64,000 nucleotides of DNA from Hyunsoonleella jejuensis. Lineage in GTDB: Bacteria > Bacteroidota > Bacteroidia > Flavobacteriales > Flavobacteriaceae. The notes beneath the pieces are model-generated. The model searched no databases. It was not told where the DNA came from and saw only the letters and a list, made by a program, of their open reading frames with translations. Positions 33,540 through 42,574 of this stretch are shown one piece after another; within the stretch, counting starts at the first letter, position 1; each line of letters starts with the position of its first letter. The position numbers and the translations under genes were made by a program. Where the stretch lies: contig NZ_FOFN01000001.1 of assembly GCF_900111025.1 (NCBI RefSeq), positions 620,001-684,000 on the forward strand. Direction: 5' to 3'.

Positions 33540-34982
33540 TTAAAAACTACAGGTCTCAATTTCAGTAACCCTTAAAGTATTTACCATACCCTTGTCTTGA
33601 ATAGGCATCGCAGCTAAACTGATAAGCATATCGCCAACATCTAAATACCCCATTTTACAGGCTATAGCATTTACATCTTCTATAGTTTCGTCGGTACTTA
33701 CAAACTTATCATAATAAAAGGCGTGAACACCCCACAGCAAACTTAAACGTGTTAAAATACGCTTGTTTGAAGTAAACACTAGAATATGACACGATGGTCT
33801 CCAAGCCGAAATTTGAAATGCGGTGTACCCACTATTGGTTAATGTTGAAATAGCTTTTGCATCTATTTCGTTTGCCATAACAGCCGCATGATAACAAATA
33901 GATTTTGTAATGTAGCGATTAGTGCGAATATGCGGCGGCATTTCGGGTACTTTAATAAGCGGAGAATCTTCTACACTTTTTAAAATATCGCTCATTTGCT
34001 TAATAACCTCAACAGGATAGCTCCCTACCGACGTTTCACCAGATAGCATCACTGCATCTGCTCCATCCATAACAGAATTGGCCACGTCATTAACTTCTGC
34101 TCTAGTTGGTGTTAAGCTAGAAATCATAGTTTCCATCATTTGTGTGGCAATAATTACTGGAATTCTAGCTTTTTTTGCTCTTAAAACCAGTTGCTTTTGT
34201 ATTAGAGGAACCTCTTGCGCAGGCACTTCAACACCTAAATCGCCACGAGCTACCATTATACCATCACATTGGGTTACAATTTTGTCTATATTTTCAACGG
34301 CTTCTGGTTTTTCTATTTTTGCTACAATTGGAATTTTGTAGTCACTATGTTCTTTGATTAAGTCACGCAACTGCATTAAGTCTTCTGCATGACGTACAAA
34401 AGATAAAGCTATCCAATCTACATCTTGTTTTATTGCAAAAATGGCATCTTCTATATCCTTTTCGGTTAGTGCGGGTTGTGAAATATCAGTATTTGGAAGA
34501 TTAACACCTTTTTTAGATTTCAAAGGTCCACCTTGAATCACTTTGGCCTTTACCTGTGTTTTTTTATCTGTAGAGACTACTTCAAAAATTAATTTCCCAT
34601 CATCTAAAAGGATGCGTTCTCCTGGTTTTGCGTCTTGTGGAAACCTATCATAGGTCATGTAAACACGCTCTTTTGTGCCTTCAAAGCGTTCTCCAGTTTC
34701 AAAAATAATTTCATCACCAGGTTTTACCTCAACTTCTTCCTTCATTACACCCACACGCAATTTGGGGCCTTGTAAATCTGCTAAAATTGCGGCATTAAAA
34801 CCAAACTCATCATTTAGTTCGCGTATCATAGTAATACGTTTCTTTACATCTTCGTAGTCGGCGTGAGAGAAATTAATTCTAAATACGTTAGCGCCTTCTT
34901 CCATCATACCTTTAAGAATTTCCTTTGTACTGGTTGCTGGCCCTAATGTTGCTACTATTTTGGTTTTTTTTCTTAATCCCAT
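33540..34982 (-). CDS. pyk: Pyruvate kinase
   Basis: 480 residues, normal length. It converts phosphoenolpyruvate and ADP to pyruvate and ATP at the end of glycolysis. The N-terminal MGLRKKTKIVATLGPATS, the K+/Mg2+ and substrate site VAKIEKPEAVENIDKI with the catalytic Lys, GVMVARGDLGVE-like IMVARGDLGVEVP, and TRAEVNDVANSVMDGADAVMLSGE are all present. The C-terminal regulatory domain follows from about residue 350. The ATG overlaps the stop of the IPExxxVDY gene by one base (TAATG), so the two are translationally coupled. Confidence 0.97.
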   Translation of the reverse strand: MGLRKKTKIVATLGPATSTKEILKGMMEEGANVFRINFSHADYEDVKKRITMIRELNDEFGFNAAILADLQGPKLRVGVMKEEVEVKPGDEIIFETGERFEGTKERVYMTYDRFPQDAKPGERILLDDGKLIFEVVSTDKKTQVKAKVIQGGPLKSKKGVNLPNTDISQPALTEKDIEDAIFAIKQDVDWIALSFVRHAEDLMQLRDLIKEHSDYKIPIVAKIEKPEAVENIDKIVTQCDGIMVARGDLGVEVPAQEVPLIQKQLVLRAKKARIPVIIATQMMETMISSLTPTRAEVNDVANSVMDGADAVMLSGETSVGSYPVEVIKQMSDILKSVEDSPLIKVPEMPPHIRTNRYITKSICYHAAVMANEIDAKAISTLTNSGYTAFQISAWRPSCHILVFTSNKRILTRLSLLWGVHAFYYDKFVSTDETIEDVNAIACKMGYLDVGDMLISLAAMPIQDKGMVNTLRVTEIETCSF

Positions 34983-35467
34983 TAATTAAAAATTAAATGC
35001 TCCTTAGATTTCAGCGAACTTATATCAACATTGTACGCCATCGCTATCTGCGGTATCTTAAGAAGGTTATTTATTATTTTTTTTTCTTTACTATTATTAA
35101 ACTCACTATCAATTTTTAAAAAGTAGTTTACCTTACCATACTCTGGAATCAAATTATAGGACTTAATTACTTTATGATGTGCATTGAATAATGATTGTTG
35201 TTGTAATTGAGAATCAGTTTCTATTTTACAAATATTAGATACTAAATTCCAATGTATTAAATTCTGTTCATCTTCATATTCAAAAACAGAATAGGTAGTA
35301 TTTCCCTTATTAAAGTCTAAATCTTGGGGTTTTCTTATTAAGACAATATCTAAAGCTTTATTTAAAAGATAAGCTAATCTGTAATCTTCAATGGCACAAT
35401 GAATGGCAATTAAAGTACAGGACACATCCTCAAAAACATCATCAAGAATAAGTTTATGTACTGCCAT
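34982..35467 (-). CDS. IPExxxVDY family protein
   Basis: 161 residues. The segment IPQIAMAYNVD near the C-terminus matches the IPExxxVDY signature of a small Bacteroidetes-specific family that sits between ribonuclease III and pyruvate kinase. Here Glu is replaced by Gln and the final Tyr by Ile. The N-terminal MAVHKLILDDVFEDVSCTLIAIHCAIEDYRLAYLLN is typical of the family. No function is known. The strict adjacency to pyk, with overlapping stop and start, suggests a role linked to central metabolism or simply co-expression. Confidence 0.85.
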   Translation of the reverse strand: MAVHKLILDDVFEDVSCTLIAIHCAIEDYRLAYLLNKALDIVLIRKPQDLDFNKGNTTYSVFEYEDEQNLIHWNLVSNICKIETDSQLQQQSLFNAHHKVIKSYNLIPEYGKVNYFLKIDSEFNNSKEKKIINNLLKIPQIAMAYNVDISSLKSKEHLIFN

Positions 35468-35547
35468 AACCTGACTTATTAGCGTGTAAATATAGTATTA
35501 AAAACATTTAGAAGTCAATGGATTTATGATTTCTTAACGCCAAAACT

Positions 35548-35561
35548 CAACGCAAACGTTG
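35548..35561 (-). terminator. Weak hairpin downstream of rnc
   Basis: CAACG/CGTTG 5-bp stem with a 4-nt loop, followed on the minus strand by GAGTTTT. It sits 21 nt after the rnc stop and may partly separate rnc from the following gene. The stem is short, so confidence is low. Confidence 0.3.
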
Positions 35562-35581
35562 TAGTTGAAGTGTTTTAAAAC

Positions 35582-36322
35582 CTAAATCATTTTAGATATT
35601 TTATTTTGAAACGCAAAAAAAGCACGTTTTGATGCTTTCTCTTCTGCTTTTTTCTTTGAAGTGGCCCTTGCTTTGGCAACAATTTTATCATCTATAGACA
35701 ATTTTACTGAAAAATGTCTCACATCATCATTGCCTGTATCTTCATAAACATTGTAACCAAAAATCTTTTTTTCCTTTTGGCACCATTCTATTAAAAGGCT
35801 CTTGTAGCTTATTACTTTGCCTTCTAGCTGCTCAATATCTACATGAGGGGTAATTACACGTTTGTAAATGAATCTTTCGCAATATTTGTAGCCTTTATCT
35901 AAAAAAATAGCACCCACCAAGGCTTCAAACAAATTACCATGAATGTTGTCTCCAAACTGTCCTGCGGGTATTTTGCTTTCTACTAAATCTATAAGATTGA
36001 GTTCTTTACCAAGTTCATTTAGGTGTTCCCTACTTACTACTTTAGAGCGCATTTTGGTAAGGTAGCCCTCATCACCGCTTGGTACTTCTTGGAATAAATG
36101 TGATGCAATTACGGCGCTTAACATAGCGTCTCCCAGAAACTCCAATCTTTCGTAGTTAATAGCATTACCTTTGCTATCTTTTATGTTCATGGAGCGGTGT
36201 GTAAACGCTTTTCTAAAAATAGAAATATTTTTAGGTTTATACCCTAAGATATTTTGTAGCTGTATAAAAAAATTCCCGTTTCGTTTGGAACGGGAATTTA
36301 ATATGTTACGAATGACACTCAT
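35582..36322 (-). CDS. rnc: Ribonuclease III
   Basis: 246 residues. The catalytic RNase III domain has the signature NYERLEFLGDAMLSAVIASHLF, with the Mg2+-binding Glu/Asp. A second acidic motif is NLFEALVGAIFLDKGY. A C-terminal double-stranded-RNA-binding domain (YKSLLIEWCQKEKKIFGYNVYEDTG ... KKKAEEKASKRAFFAFQ) completes it. It matures rRNA and cuts structured RNAs. The start is 7 nt after fabF. A strong hairpin followed by a T-run lies inside codons ~8-19 of this gene, an unusual place (see separate entry). Confidence 0.96.
   Translation of the reverse strand: MSVIRNILNSRSKRNGNFFIQLQNILGYKPKNISIFRKAFTHRSMNIKDSKGNAINYERLEFLGDAMLSAVIASHLFQEVPSGDEGYLTKMRSKVVSREHLNELGKELNLIDLVESKIPAGQFGDNIHGNLFEALVGAIFLDKGYKYCERFIYKRVITPHVDIEQLEGKVISYKSLLIEWCQKEKKIFGYNVYEDTGNDDVRHFSVKLSIDDKIVAKARATSKKKAEEKASKRAFFAFQNKISKMI
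36266..36299 (-). promoter_or_regulatory. Terminator-like hairpin inside the 5' end of rnc
   Basis: Read on the minus strand: an 11-bp perfect stem (AAATTCCCGTT / AACGGGAATTT), an 8-nt loop, and a run of seven Ts overlapping the stem end. The element starts 24 nt into the rnc coding sequence. The form is that of an intrinsic terminator; alternatively the stem could be a cleavage site for RNase III itself, as in the known autoregulation of rnc in other bacteria. Confidence 0.6.
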
Positions 36323-36329
36323 TCGGGAT

Positions 36330-37580
36330 TTAATCTATTTTCTTGAATAATACACAGGCGTTATGTCCACCAAATCCAAAGGTATTACTCATTGCAACTT
36401 TAACATCTCTTTTTTGAGCTTTGTTTAACGTTAAATTTAATTCTGGGTCTATGTTTTCATCAACCGTTGTATGATTAATAGTTGGCGGAACTATGCCATG
36501 CTCTATAGCCAAAATACTTGCTATAGCCTCAATGGCACCAGCAGCACCTAAAAGATGCCCTGTCATAGATTTTGTAGAATTAATATTTATGTTTTTAGCA
36601 TGATCTCCAAAAACTTTAGAAATTGCTTTTAACTCTGCCACGTCGCCTAATGGTGTTGAAGTACCATGTGTGTTTATATGATCTACATCTTCAGGATTTA
36701 AACCTGCGTTTTCTAAACAGTTTTTCATAACTTCAACTACGCCAACACCTTCTGGATGTGGCGCCGTCATATGGTAAGCATCTGATGATAAACCACCACC
36801 AGCTACTTCCGCATATATTTTTGCGCCTCTAGCCTTGGCATGCTCATACTCCTCTAGAATAAGTGCACCAGCACCTTCTCCTAAAACAAAACCATCTCTA
36901 GTGCCGTCAAATGGGCGAGAAGCTGTTTCTGGACTTTCATTTCTAGTAGAAAGGGCATGCATTGCATTAAAACCACCCATACCGGCAATAGTTACAGCAG
37001 CTTCACTTCCCCCAGTTACTACTATATCACAATGTCCTAAACGTATCATGTTTAAAGCATCGAACATAGCATTTGCTGAAGACGCACATGCTGAAACCGT
37101 TGTGTAATTAGGCCCCATAAAACCATATTTTATGGAGATGTTTGCAGGTGCTATATCTGCAATCATTTTTGGAATAAAGAACGGGTTAAATCTTGGCGTA
37201 CCATCACCTGCAGCAAAGTTTAAAACTTCTTGCTGAAACGTTTCAAGGCCCCCAATTCCTGCTCCCCATATTACTCCTACCCGCAATTTGTTTAGCTCAT
37301 CAACGTTAAGTTTTGAGTCTGCAATTGCCTCGTCTGAGGCTACCATTGCATACTGTGCAAACTTATCCATTTTACGAGCTTCTTTTCTATCCAGAAAATC
37401 AGTTGCATTGAAGTTTTTTAGTTCGCAGGCGAACTTTGTTTTAAACTTCTCGGTATCATAATATGTAATAGGCGCAGCACCACTTTTTCCACTAATTAAG
37501 CCATCCCAATATTCATCTTTGGTATTGCCAATAGGTGTTAAAGCTCCTAGTCCTGTAACTACAACGCGCTTTATTTCCAT
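36330..37580 (-). CDS. fabF: Beta-ketoacyl-ACP synthase II
   Basis: 416 residues. It elongates fatty acids by condensing malonyl-ACP with acyl-ACP. The Cys-His-His triad is visible: Cys in TVSACASSANAMFDAL, His in INTHGTSTPLGDVAE and His in SMTGHLLGAAGA; the gating-loop FGFGGHNACVLF ends the protein. It follows acpP by 13 nt, the universal acpP-fabF pairing. Confidence 0.97.
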   Translation of the reverse strand: MEIKRVVVTGLGALTPIGNTKDEYWDGLISGKSGAAPITYYDTEKFKTKFACELKNFNATDFLDRKEARKMDKFAQYAMVASDEAIADSKLNVDELNKLRVGVIWGAGIGGLETFQQEVLNFAAGDGTPRFNPFFIPKMIADIAPANISIKYGFMGPNYTTVSACASSANAMFDALNMIRLGHCDIVVTGGSEAAVTIAGMGGFNAMHALSTRNESPETASRPFDGTRDGFVLGEGAGALILEEYEHAKARGAKIYAEVAGGGLSSDAYHMTAPHPEGVGVVEVMKNCLENAGLNPEDVDHINTHGTSTPLGDVAELKAISKVFGDHAKNININSTKSMTGHLLGAAGAIEAIASILAIEHGIVPPTINHTTVDENIDPELNLTLNKAQKRDVKVAMSNTFGFGGHNACVLFKKID

Positions 37581-37593
37581 AAAAATGTATTGC

Positions 37594-37827
37594 TTATTTT
37601 GCTTCTTCTATGTAAGAAATAGCTTGACCTACAGTAGCAATATTTTCTGCTTGATCGTCTGGTATTTGGATATCGAATTCTTTTTCAAATTCCATTATTA
37701 ATTCCACAGTGTCTAAAGAGTCTGCTCCCAAATCGTTTGTGAAGCTAGCTTCCGCAACTACTTCGTTTTCGTCTACACCTAACTTATCTACGATAATAGC
37801 TTTTACTCTTGATGCAATGTCTGACAT
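37594..37827 (-). CDS. acpP: Acyl carrier protein
   Basis: 77 residues, acidic four-helix protein. The phosphopantetheine attachment site is Ser37 in [16 protein letters not shown]. It carries growing acyl chains for FabF and other synthases. First gene of the acpP-fabF-rnc-IPExxxVDY-pyk series on the minus strand; divergent from purN. Confidence 0.97.
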   Translation of the reverse strand: MSDIASRVKAIIVDKLGVDENEVVAEASFTNDLGADSLDTVELIMEFEKEFDIQIPDDQAENIATVGQAISYIEEAK

Positions 37828-37859
37828 AATCTTTTAATTTTAAAGGTTTAATTAGTTGG

Positions 37860-37867
37860 CAAAAATA
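37860..37867 (-). promoter_or_regulatory. Candidate -7 element of the acpP promoter
   Basis: TATTTTTG on the minus strand fits the Bacteroidetes TAnnTTTG consensus, 33 nt before the acpP start. The -33 TTG element is not clear. Confidence 0.4.
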
Positions 37868-38011
37868 AAAAACTTTATTTTAATACACAGTATTACTAAA
37901 AAAATGTGTCTGTAATTTACAAAAAATTACATTCAAGTATTTACTTTTACCTTCTAATTGTTAATATTTATTCTGTTTTGTTCGAATAATCTTAACACTA
38001 TAGTCTGTAAA

Positions 38012-38578
38012 ATGAAACGTATTGTAATTTTTGCGTCCGGAAGTGGAAGTAATGCTGAAAATTTAATTAAGTTTTTTCACAACAGCGATAATGCGTCTGT
38101 TATTCAAGTATTATCTAACAATCCCCGTGCCAAAGTCTTAGATCGGGCCAAAAGATTAAAAGTTAGTGCGCTGTCTTTCAATAGAATAGCGTTTTCTAGA
38201 AGTGAAGATGTTTTAAATATTTTAAAAGCATCAAAACCTGATTTGATTGTTTTGGCGGGTTTTCTATGGAAATTCCCTGAGTTTATTTTAGATGCGTTCC
38301 CTGACAAAGTGATAAATGTGCATCCTGCGCTATTGCCCAAATACGGGGGGAAGGGTATGTATGGCATGCATGTGCACGAAGCGGTGGTTGCCAATAATGA
38401 AACTGAAACTGGTATTACTATACATTATGTAAATGAAAATTATGATGAGGGTGCTGTAATTTTTCAGGCGAAATGCAATGTAGCTGCTAATGATACTGCT
38501 GAAGATGTAGCAGCTAAAATTCATGAATTGGAAATGGAGTATTTTCCTAAGGTTGTTGATGAATTATTGAAAAAGTAA
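38012..38578 (+). CDS. purN: Phosphoribosylglycinamide formyltransferase (GART)
   Basis: 188 residues from the ATG at 38012 (the frame is open upstream to a TTG at 37958, but MKRIVIFASGSGSNAENL is the standard N-terminus). It transfers a formyl group from 10-formyl-tetrahydrofolate to GAR in purine synthesis. Catalytic Asn and His lie in VINVHPALLPKYGGKGMYG, and Asp in ENYDEGAVIFQ. Together with purF downstream it marks this stretch as purine-linked, although the genes are separated by others. Confidence 0.96.
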   Translation: MKRIVIFASGSGSNAENLIKFFHNSDNASVIQVLSNNPRAKVLDRAKRLKVSALSFNRIAFSRSEDVLNILKASKPDLIVLAGFLWKFPEFILDAFPDKVINVHPALLPKYGGKGMYGMHVHEAVVANNETETGITIHYVNENYDEGAVIFQAKCNVAANDTAEDVAAKIHELEMEYFPKVVDELLKK

Positions 38579-38579
38579 A

Positions 38580-38722
38580 TGTCATTCAGAGCGAAGCGAA
38601 GAATTTTAAAAAGAATCTCGACGTTTTAATTTAACAGATTCTTCAGTCGTTCCTCCTTCTGAATGACAGCATATAGTTAGTTTAAGAAAATTTATATTGA
38701 GATCCTGAAACAAGTTCAGGAT
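38580..38722. repeat. Dispersed REP-like repeat, two palindromic modules
   Basis: Module 1 is bounded by TGTCATTCAGA (38580-38590) and TCTGAATGACA (38658-38668), with an inner AGAATCT/AGATTCT pair. Module 2 is the hairpin ATCCTGAA/TTCAGGAT (38702-38722). These sequence types occur as dispersed intergenic repeats in many Bacteroidetes and other genomes. It begins 1 nt after the purN stop and runs into the most upstream possible start of the RNase H gene. Confidence 0.7.
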
Positions 38723-38729
38723 GGTGAAA

Positions 38730-39374
38730 ATGGGATCTAAAAAGAAAAAGAAATACTACACCGTTTGGAAAGGCCACCACACTGGCGTTTTCGAATCTTG
38801 GGACGACTGTAAAGCGCAAATCACAAATTTTGATGGTGCACAATACAAATCTTTTTCAACGTTTGCAGCCGCTAAAAAAGCACTTAAGGGTAATTACAAA
38901 GATTATATAGGTAAAAATAAAAAATTCACTTCAGAATTATCGGAAGTACAGCTTGAGAAAATAGGGCAACCCAACTATAATTCCATTGCTGTTGATGCGG
39001 CTTCATCTGGAAATCCAGGGAAAATGGAATACCGTGGCGTAGACACAAAAACCAAAAAGCAACTCTTTATTCAAGGGCCTTTTGAAGAAGGCACAAACAA
39101 TATTGGCGAGTTTCTAGCTATTGTTCATGCATTAGCATTTTTAAAAAAGAAAAATAGCAACCGCATCATATATACCGATTCTAAAACTGCTATAAGTTGG
39201 GTGAAAAAGAAAAATTGTAATACAAAATTACAACGCACAGAGAAAAATAAACCTGTATTCGACTTAGTTGATAGAGCCGTTGATTGGCTTAAAAATAATA
39301 CTTACAATACCACAATTGTAAAATGGGAAACCAAAGCTTGGGGCGAAATTCCTGCTGATTTTGGGAGGAAATAG
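38730..39374 (+). CDS. Ribonuclease H with N-terminal viroplasmin-like domain
   Basis: 214 residues from the ATG at 38730. An ATG three codons earlier (38721) falls inside a dispersed repeat and is less credible. Residues ~7-50 (KYYTVWKGHHTGVFESWDDC, KSFSTFAAAKKAL) form the caulimovirus-viroplasmin / HBD-type domain that binds RNA-DNA hybrid. The RNase H1 domain follows: Asp in IAVDAASSGNPG, Glu in NNIGEFLAIVHAL, Asp in IYTDSKTAISW. It removes RNA from RNA:DNA hybrids. Confidence 0.92.
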   Translation: MGSKKKKKYYTVWKGHHTGVFESWDDCKAQITNFDGAQYKSFSTFAAAKKALKGNYKDYIGKNKKFTSELSEVQLEKIGQPNYNSIAVDAASSGNPGKMEYRGVDTKTKKQLFIQGPFEEGTNNIGEFLAIVHALAFLKKKNSNRIIYTDSKTAISWVKKKNCNTKLQRTEKNKPVFDLVDRAVDWLKNNTYNTTIVKWETKAWGEIPADFGRK

Positions 39375-39501
39375 GAATTAATATGTGCAAATCTTCTTAG
39401 AAAAGTTATACTAACTAGTATGTAAACTACTTTACGTTAAGCACAAGAACATACAGGGTAAAAACAGTTTTCTTTGAGAGCAACCCCCACAGAAATTAAC
39501 C

Positions 39502-39530
39502 TTGATTATCGAGTAAAAGACTTATATTTG
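39502..39530 (+). promoter_or_regulatory. Bacteroidetes-type promoter of the PfkB gene
   Basis: TTG at 39502-39504 and TATATTTG at 39523-39530 with 18 nt between them match the TTG / TAnnTTTG consensus of the primary sigma factor of the phylum. It lies 24 nt before the ATG at 39555 and argues for that start rather than the upstream TTG frame. Confidence 0.7.
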
Positions 39531-39554
39531 CAAAAAAATGAGGACTCCTTTTTT

Positions 39555-40496
39555 ATGAGCAAATTAATAATTGTTGGTACAGTGGCCTTTGATGCTATTG
39601 AAACACCGTTTGGTAAAACCGACAAAATTTTAGGTGGAGCAGCCACGTTTATAGGACTTTCTGCATCTCACTTTAATGTAGACGCAGCACTTGTGTCAGT
39701 TGTTGGGGGTGATTTTCCACAAGAATATTTAGACTTACTTTCTGATAAAAATCTTGATATTACAGGTATTGAAGTTGTAAAAGATGGTAAAACCTTTTTT
39801 TGGAGCGGACGCTATCATAACGATATGAATTCTCGTGACACTTTAATAACAGAATTGAACACACTTGCAGATTTTAATCCTGTTGTCCCTAAAGGTTATA
39901 ACGATGCCGATGTGGTGATGTTAGGGAATTTGCATCCACTTGTGCAAGCAAGTGTTTTAGATCAGATGACGGAAAAACCTAAGTTGGTCATTTTAGATAC
40001 CATGAATTTTTGGATGGATTGTGCTTTAGATGATTTGTTAAACGTTATTAAACGTGTTGATGTTATTACCATTAATGACGAGGAAGCACGACAATTAACA
40101 GGCGAATATTCTTTAGTGGTTGCTGCTAGAAAAATACATAACATGGGACCAAAGTATGTTGTAATAAAGAAAGGGGAACATGGTGCGTTGTTGTTTCATA
40201 ATGAGAACGTATTCTACGCACCAGCATTACCATTAGAAGAGGTGTTTGATCCAACAGGTGCGGGAGATACTTTTGCCGGAGGATTTGCTGGTTACCTAAC
40301 CAAAACTGGAGATGTGTCTTTTGAGAATATGAAAAACGCAGTGATTTATGGCTCTACTTTAGCGTCTTTCTGTGTTGAGAAATTTGGTACTGAGCGTATG
40401 CAGAACTTATCAAAAGATGAAGTTGAAAAACGATTGTTACAGTTTAAACACTTAACACAATTTGAAATAGAATTAACACAAAAAAGCACACTCTAA
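39555..40496 (+). CDS. PfkB-family carbohydrate kinase
   Basis: 313 residues from the ATG at 39555; the frame is open further upstream to 39474, but that stretch holds the promoter. N-terminal VGTVAFDAIETPFGK and GGAATFIGLSASHF are the PfkB substrate motif. The C-terminal DPTGAGDTFAGGFAGYL holds the catalytic Asp and the anion hole. Ribokinase-like enzymes phosphorylate sugars or nucleosides; substrate unknown. A hairpin terminator directly follows, its loop containing the stop codon. Confidence 0.92.
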   Translation: MSKLIIVGTVAFDAIETPFGKTDKILGGAATFIGLSASHFNVDAALVSVVGGDFPQEYLDLLSDKNLDITGIEVVKDGKTFFWSGRYHNDMNSRDTLITELNTLADFNPVVPKGYNDADVVMLGNLHPLVQASVLDQMTEKPKLVILDTMNFWMDCALDDLLNVIKRVDVITINDEEARQLTGEYSLVVAARKIHNMGPKYVVIKKGEHGALLFHNENVFYAPALPLEEVFDPTGAGDTFAGGFAGYLTKTGDVSFENMKNAVIYGSTLASFCVEKFGTERMQNLSKDEVEKRLLQFKHLTQFEIELTQKSTL

Positions 40497-40509
40497 ACGA
40501 GTGTGTTTT
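40487..40509 (+). terminator. Intrinsic terminator after the PfkB gene
   Basis: CACACTC (40487-40493) and GAGTGTG (40499-40505) with a 5-nt loop holding the stop codon, followed by TTTT. It should reduce readthrough into purF. Confidence 0.65.
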
Positions 40510-40561
40510 GGTTTAATATAATTATTAGTTCCGCGATAGCGAAATAACAAGAATTACAAAT

Positions 40562-42460
40562 ATGAGCGATGCTTTAAAACATGAATGCGGAATCGCACTC
40601 ATAAGACTTAAAAAACCATTAGAGTATTATAAGGAAAAATATGGGAGTGCATTTTATGGTGTAAATAAAATGTACCTCATGATGGAAAAACAGCATAACC
40701 GCGGACAAGATGGTGCTGGTTTTGCGAGTATTAAACTAGATGTAAAACCAGGGCAACGTTATATAAGTAGAGTTAGGTCTATTGCACAACAGCCTATTCA
40801 AGATATTTTCGATCAAATAAACGAGCGCATAAATAATGAGTTTAAAAATCATCCAGAATATAATGATGATGTGGCGCTTCAAAAGAAAAACATTCCATAT
40901 ATAGGTGAGTTACTTTTAGGTCACGTGCGCTATGGTACTTTCGGAAAGAACAGTGTGGAGAGTGTACACCCGTTCTTAAGACAAAATAATTGGATGCACA
41001 GAAACCTAATTATGGCGGGGAACTTTAATATGACAAATGTTAAGGAACTGTTTCAAAACTTAATTGAGTTGGGACAGCATCCAAAAGAATATACAGACAC
41101 CATTACGGTAATGGAAAAAATCGGTCATTTTTTAGATGACGCTGTTAGTAAAATTTACAAGAATTTAAAGAAAGAAGGCTATAATAAACAACAAGCATCG
41201 CCATTAATAGCTGAACGTCTTAAAGTATCTAAAATACTAAAAAGAGCTGCAAAAAATTGGGATGGTGGCTATGCTATGGCAGGATTAATTGGTCATGGTG
41301 ATTCTTTCGTCTTGAGAGACCCAGCGGGCATTAGACCTTGTTATTATTACAGTGATGACGAAGTTATAGTTGTGGCTTCAGAGCGTCCGGTTATACAAAC
41401 GGTGTTCAATGTGAAGTTTGAGGATGTAAATGAGCTGCCACCAGGACATGCCATTATCACAAAAAAATCTGGAGACTTTTCTATAAAGAAAATTTTAGAG
41501 CCTTTAGAACGAAAATCTTGCTCATTTGAGCGTATTTATTTTTCCAGAGGAAGTGATGCTGAAATTTATCAAGAGCGCAAAATGCTTGGTAAATTATTAA
41601 TGCCTAAAGTATTGAAAGCTATAGAGGGTGATTTAAAAAACTCTGTCTTCTCATATATTCCTAATACTGCAGAAACATCCTTCTTTGGAATGATTGAAAC
41701 AGCAGAGTCTGAGCTTAATAAAAAGAAAACCGACACCATTTTAAACGGTAAACGCAATATTTCTGCTGAAGAAGTTACACAAATTTTATCCGAGCGTATT
41801 CGTGTTGAAAAAATCGCGATTAAAGATGTTAAGCTTAGGACGTTTATAACCGAAGATAGTAGTCGTGATGATTTAGTAGCACACGTTTATGATATTACTT
41901 ATGGAGTAATAAAGCCAAACGACAATTTAGTGATTATCGATGACAGTATTGTTAGAGGTACAACACTTAAAAAGAGTATTCTAAAAATGCTGGACAGATT
42001 GAATCCTAAGCGCATAGTTGTGGTGTCCTCTGCCCCACAGATACGTTATCCGGATTGTTATGGTATAGATATGGCCCGTCTTGAGGATTTAGTCGCGTTT
42101 CGGGCAGCTTTAGCGTTACTGAAAGACCATAACAAGTACCACATAGTAGAAGATGTTTATAAAAAATGTAAAGCTCAAGAAGATTTTGAGGATAAGAACG
42201 TTCAGAACTATGTAAAAGAAATTTACGATTCCTTTACAGATGATGAAATTTCTATAAAAATCTCTGAACTGTTAAGCGATACATCTATTAAGGCTGAAGT
42301 GAAAATACTTTTTCAGCCAGTAGAAAATCTTCATAGAGCTTGTCCAGAACACTTGGGAGATTGGTATTTTACAGGTAATTATCCTACCGACGGTGGTAAT
42401 AGAGTAGTAAATAGAGCATTCCTTAATTTTTACGAAGGCAATAAAGAAAGAGCATATTAA
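40562..42460 (+). CDS. purF: Amidophosphoribosyltransferase (long form)
   Basis: 632 residues, longer than the ~500 of classical PurF. It is a class II glutamine amidotransferase: the nucleophile is Cys9 in KHECGIALI, so a short propeptide must be removed, and HNRGQDGAGFA is conserved. The PRPP loop is VIIDDSIVRGTTLKKSIL. Insertions relative to shorter forms are seen at about residues 60-100 and 340-420. The product is phosphoribosylamine, the first committed step of purine synthesis. Separated from the PfkB gene by a terminator; the 65-bp gap also contains a short palindromic stretch (TTCCGCGATAGCGAAA) that may be a repeat remnant or leader hairpin. Confidence 0.93.
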   Translation: MSDALKHECGIALIRLKKPLEYYKEKYGSAFYGVNKMYLMMEKQHNRGQDGAGFASIKLDVKPGQRYISRVRSIAQQPIQDIFDQINERINNEFKNHPEYNDDVALQKKNIPYIGELLLGHVRYGTFGKNSVESVHPFLRQNNWMHRNLIMAGNFNMTNVKELFQNLIELGQHPKEYTDTITVMEKIGHFLDDAVSKIYKNLKKEGYNKQQASPLIAERLKVSKILKRAAKNWDGGYAMAGLIGHGDSFVLRDPAGIRPCYYYSDDEVIVVASERPVIQTVFNVKFEDVNELPPGHAIITKKSGDFSIKKILEPLERKSCSFERIYFSRGSDAEIYQERKMLGKLLMPKVLKAIEGDLKNSVFSYIPNTAETSFFGMIETAESELNKKKTDTILNGKRNISAEEVTQILSERIRVEKIAIKDVKLRTFITEDSSRDDLVAHVYDITYGVIKPNDNLVIIDDSIVRGTTLKKSILKMLDRLNPKRIVVVSSAPQIRYPDCYGIDMARLEDLVAFRAALALLKDHNKYHIVEDVYKKCKAQEDFEDKNVQNYVKEIYDSFTDDEISIKISELLSDTSIKAEVKILFQPVENLHRACPEHLGDWYFTGNYPTDGGNRVVNRAFLNFYEGNKERAY

Positions 42461-42574
42461 TTATTAATTTGATAATTTGGTTTGCGGTTAAACTATAAAT
42501 CATGCATTTTGCCTGATAAATGCGCAATTCATCTAATAAATATTCTGATTATCCGAAAATAGACATAAATTGGT

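Noticed and set aside
38580-38722. Spaced palindromes considered as a CRISPR fragment
   Set aside because: Only two different modules, no regular spacer unit and no cas genes; matches dispersed repeat types.
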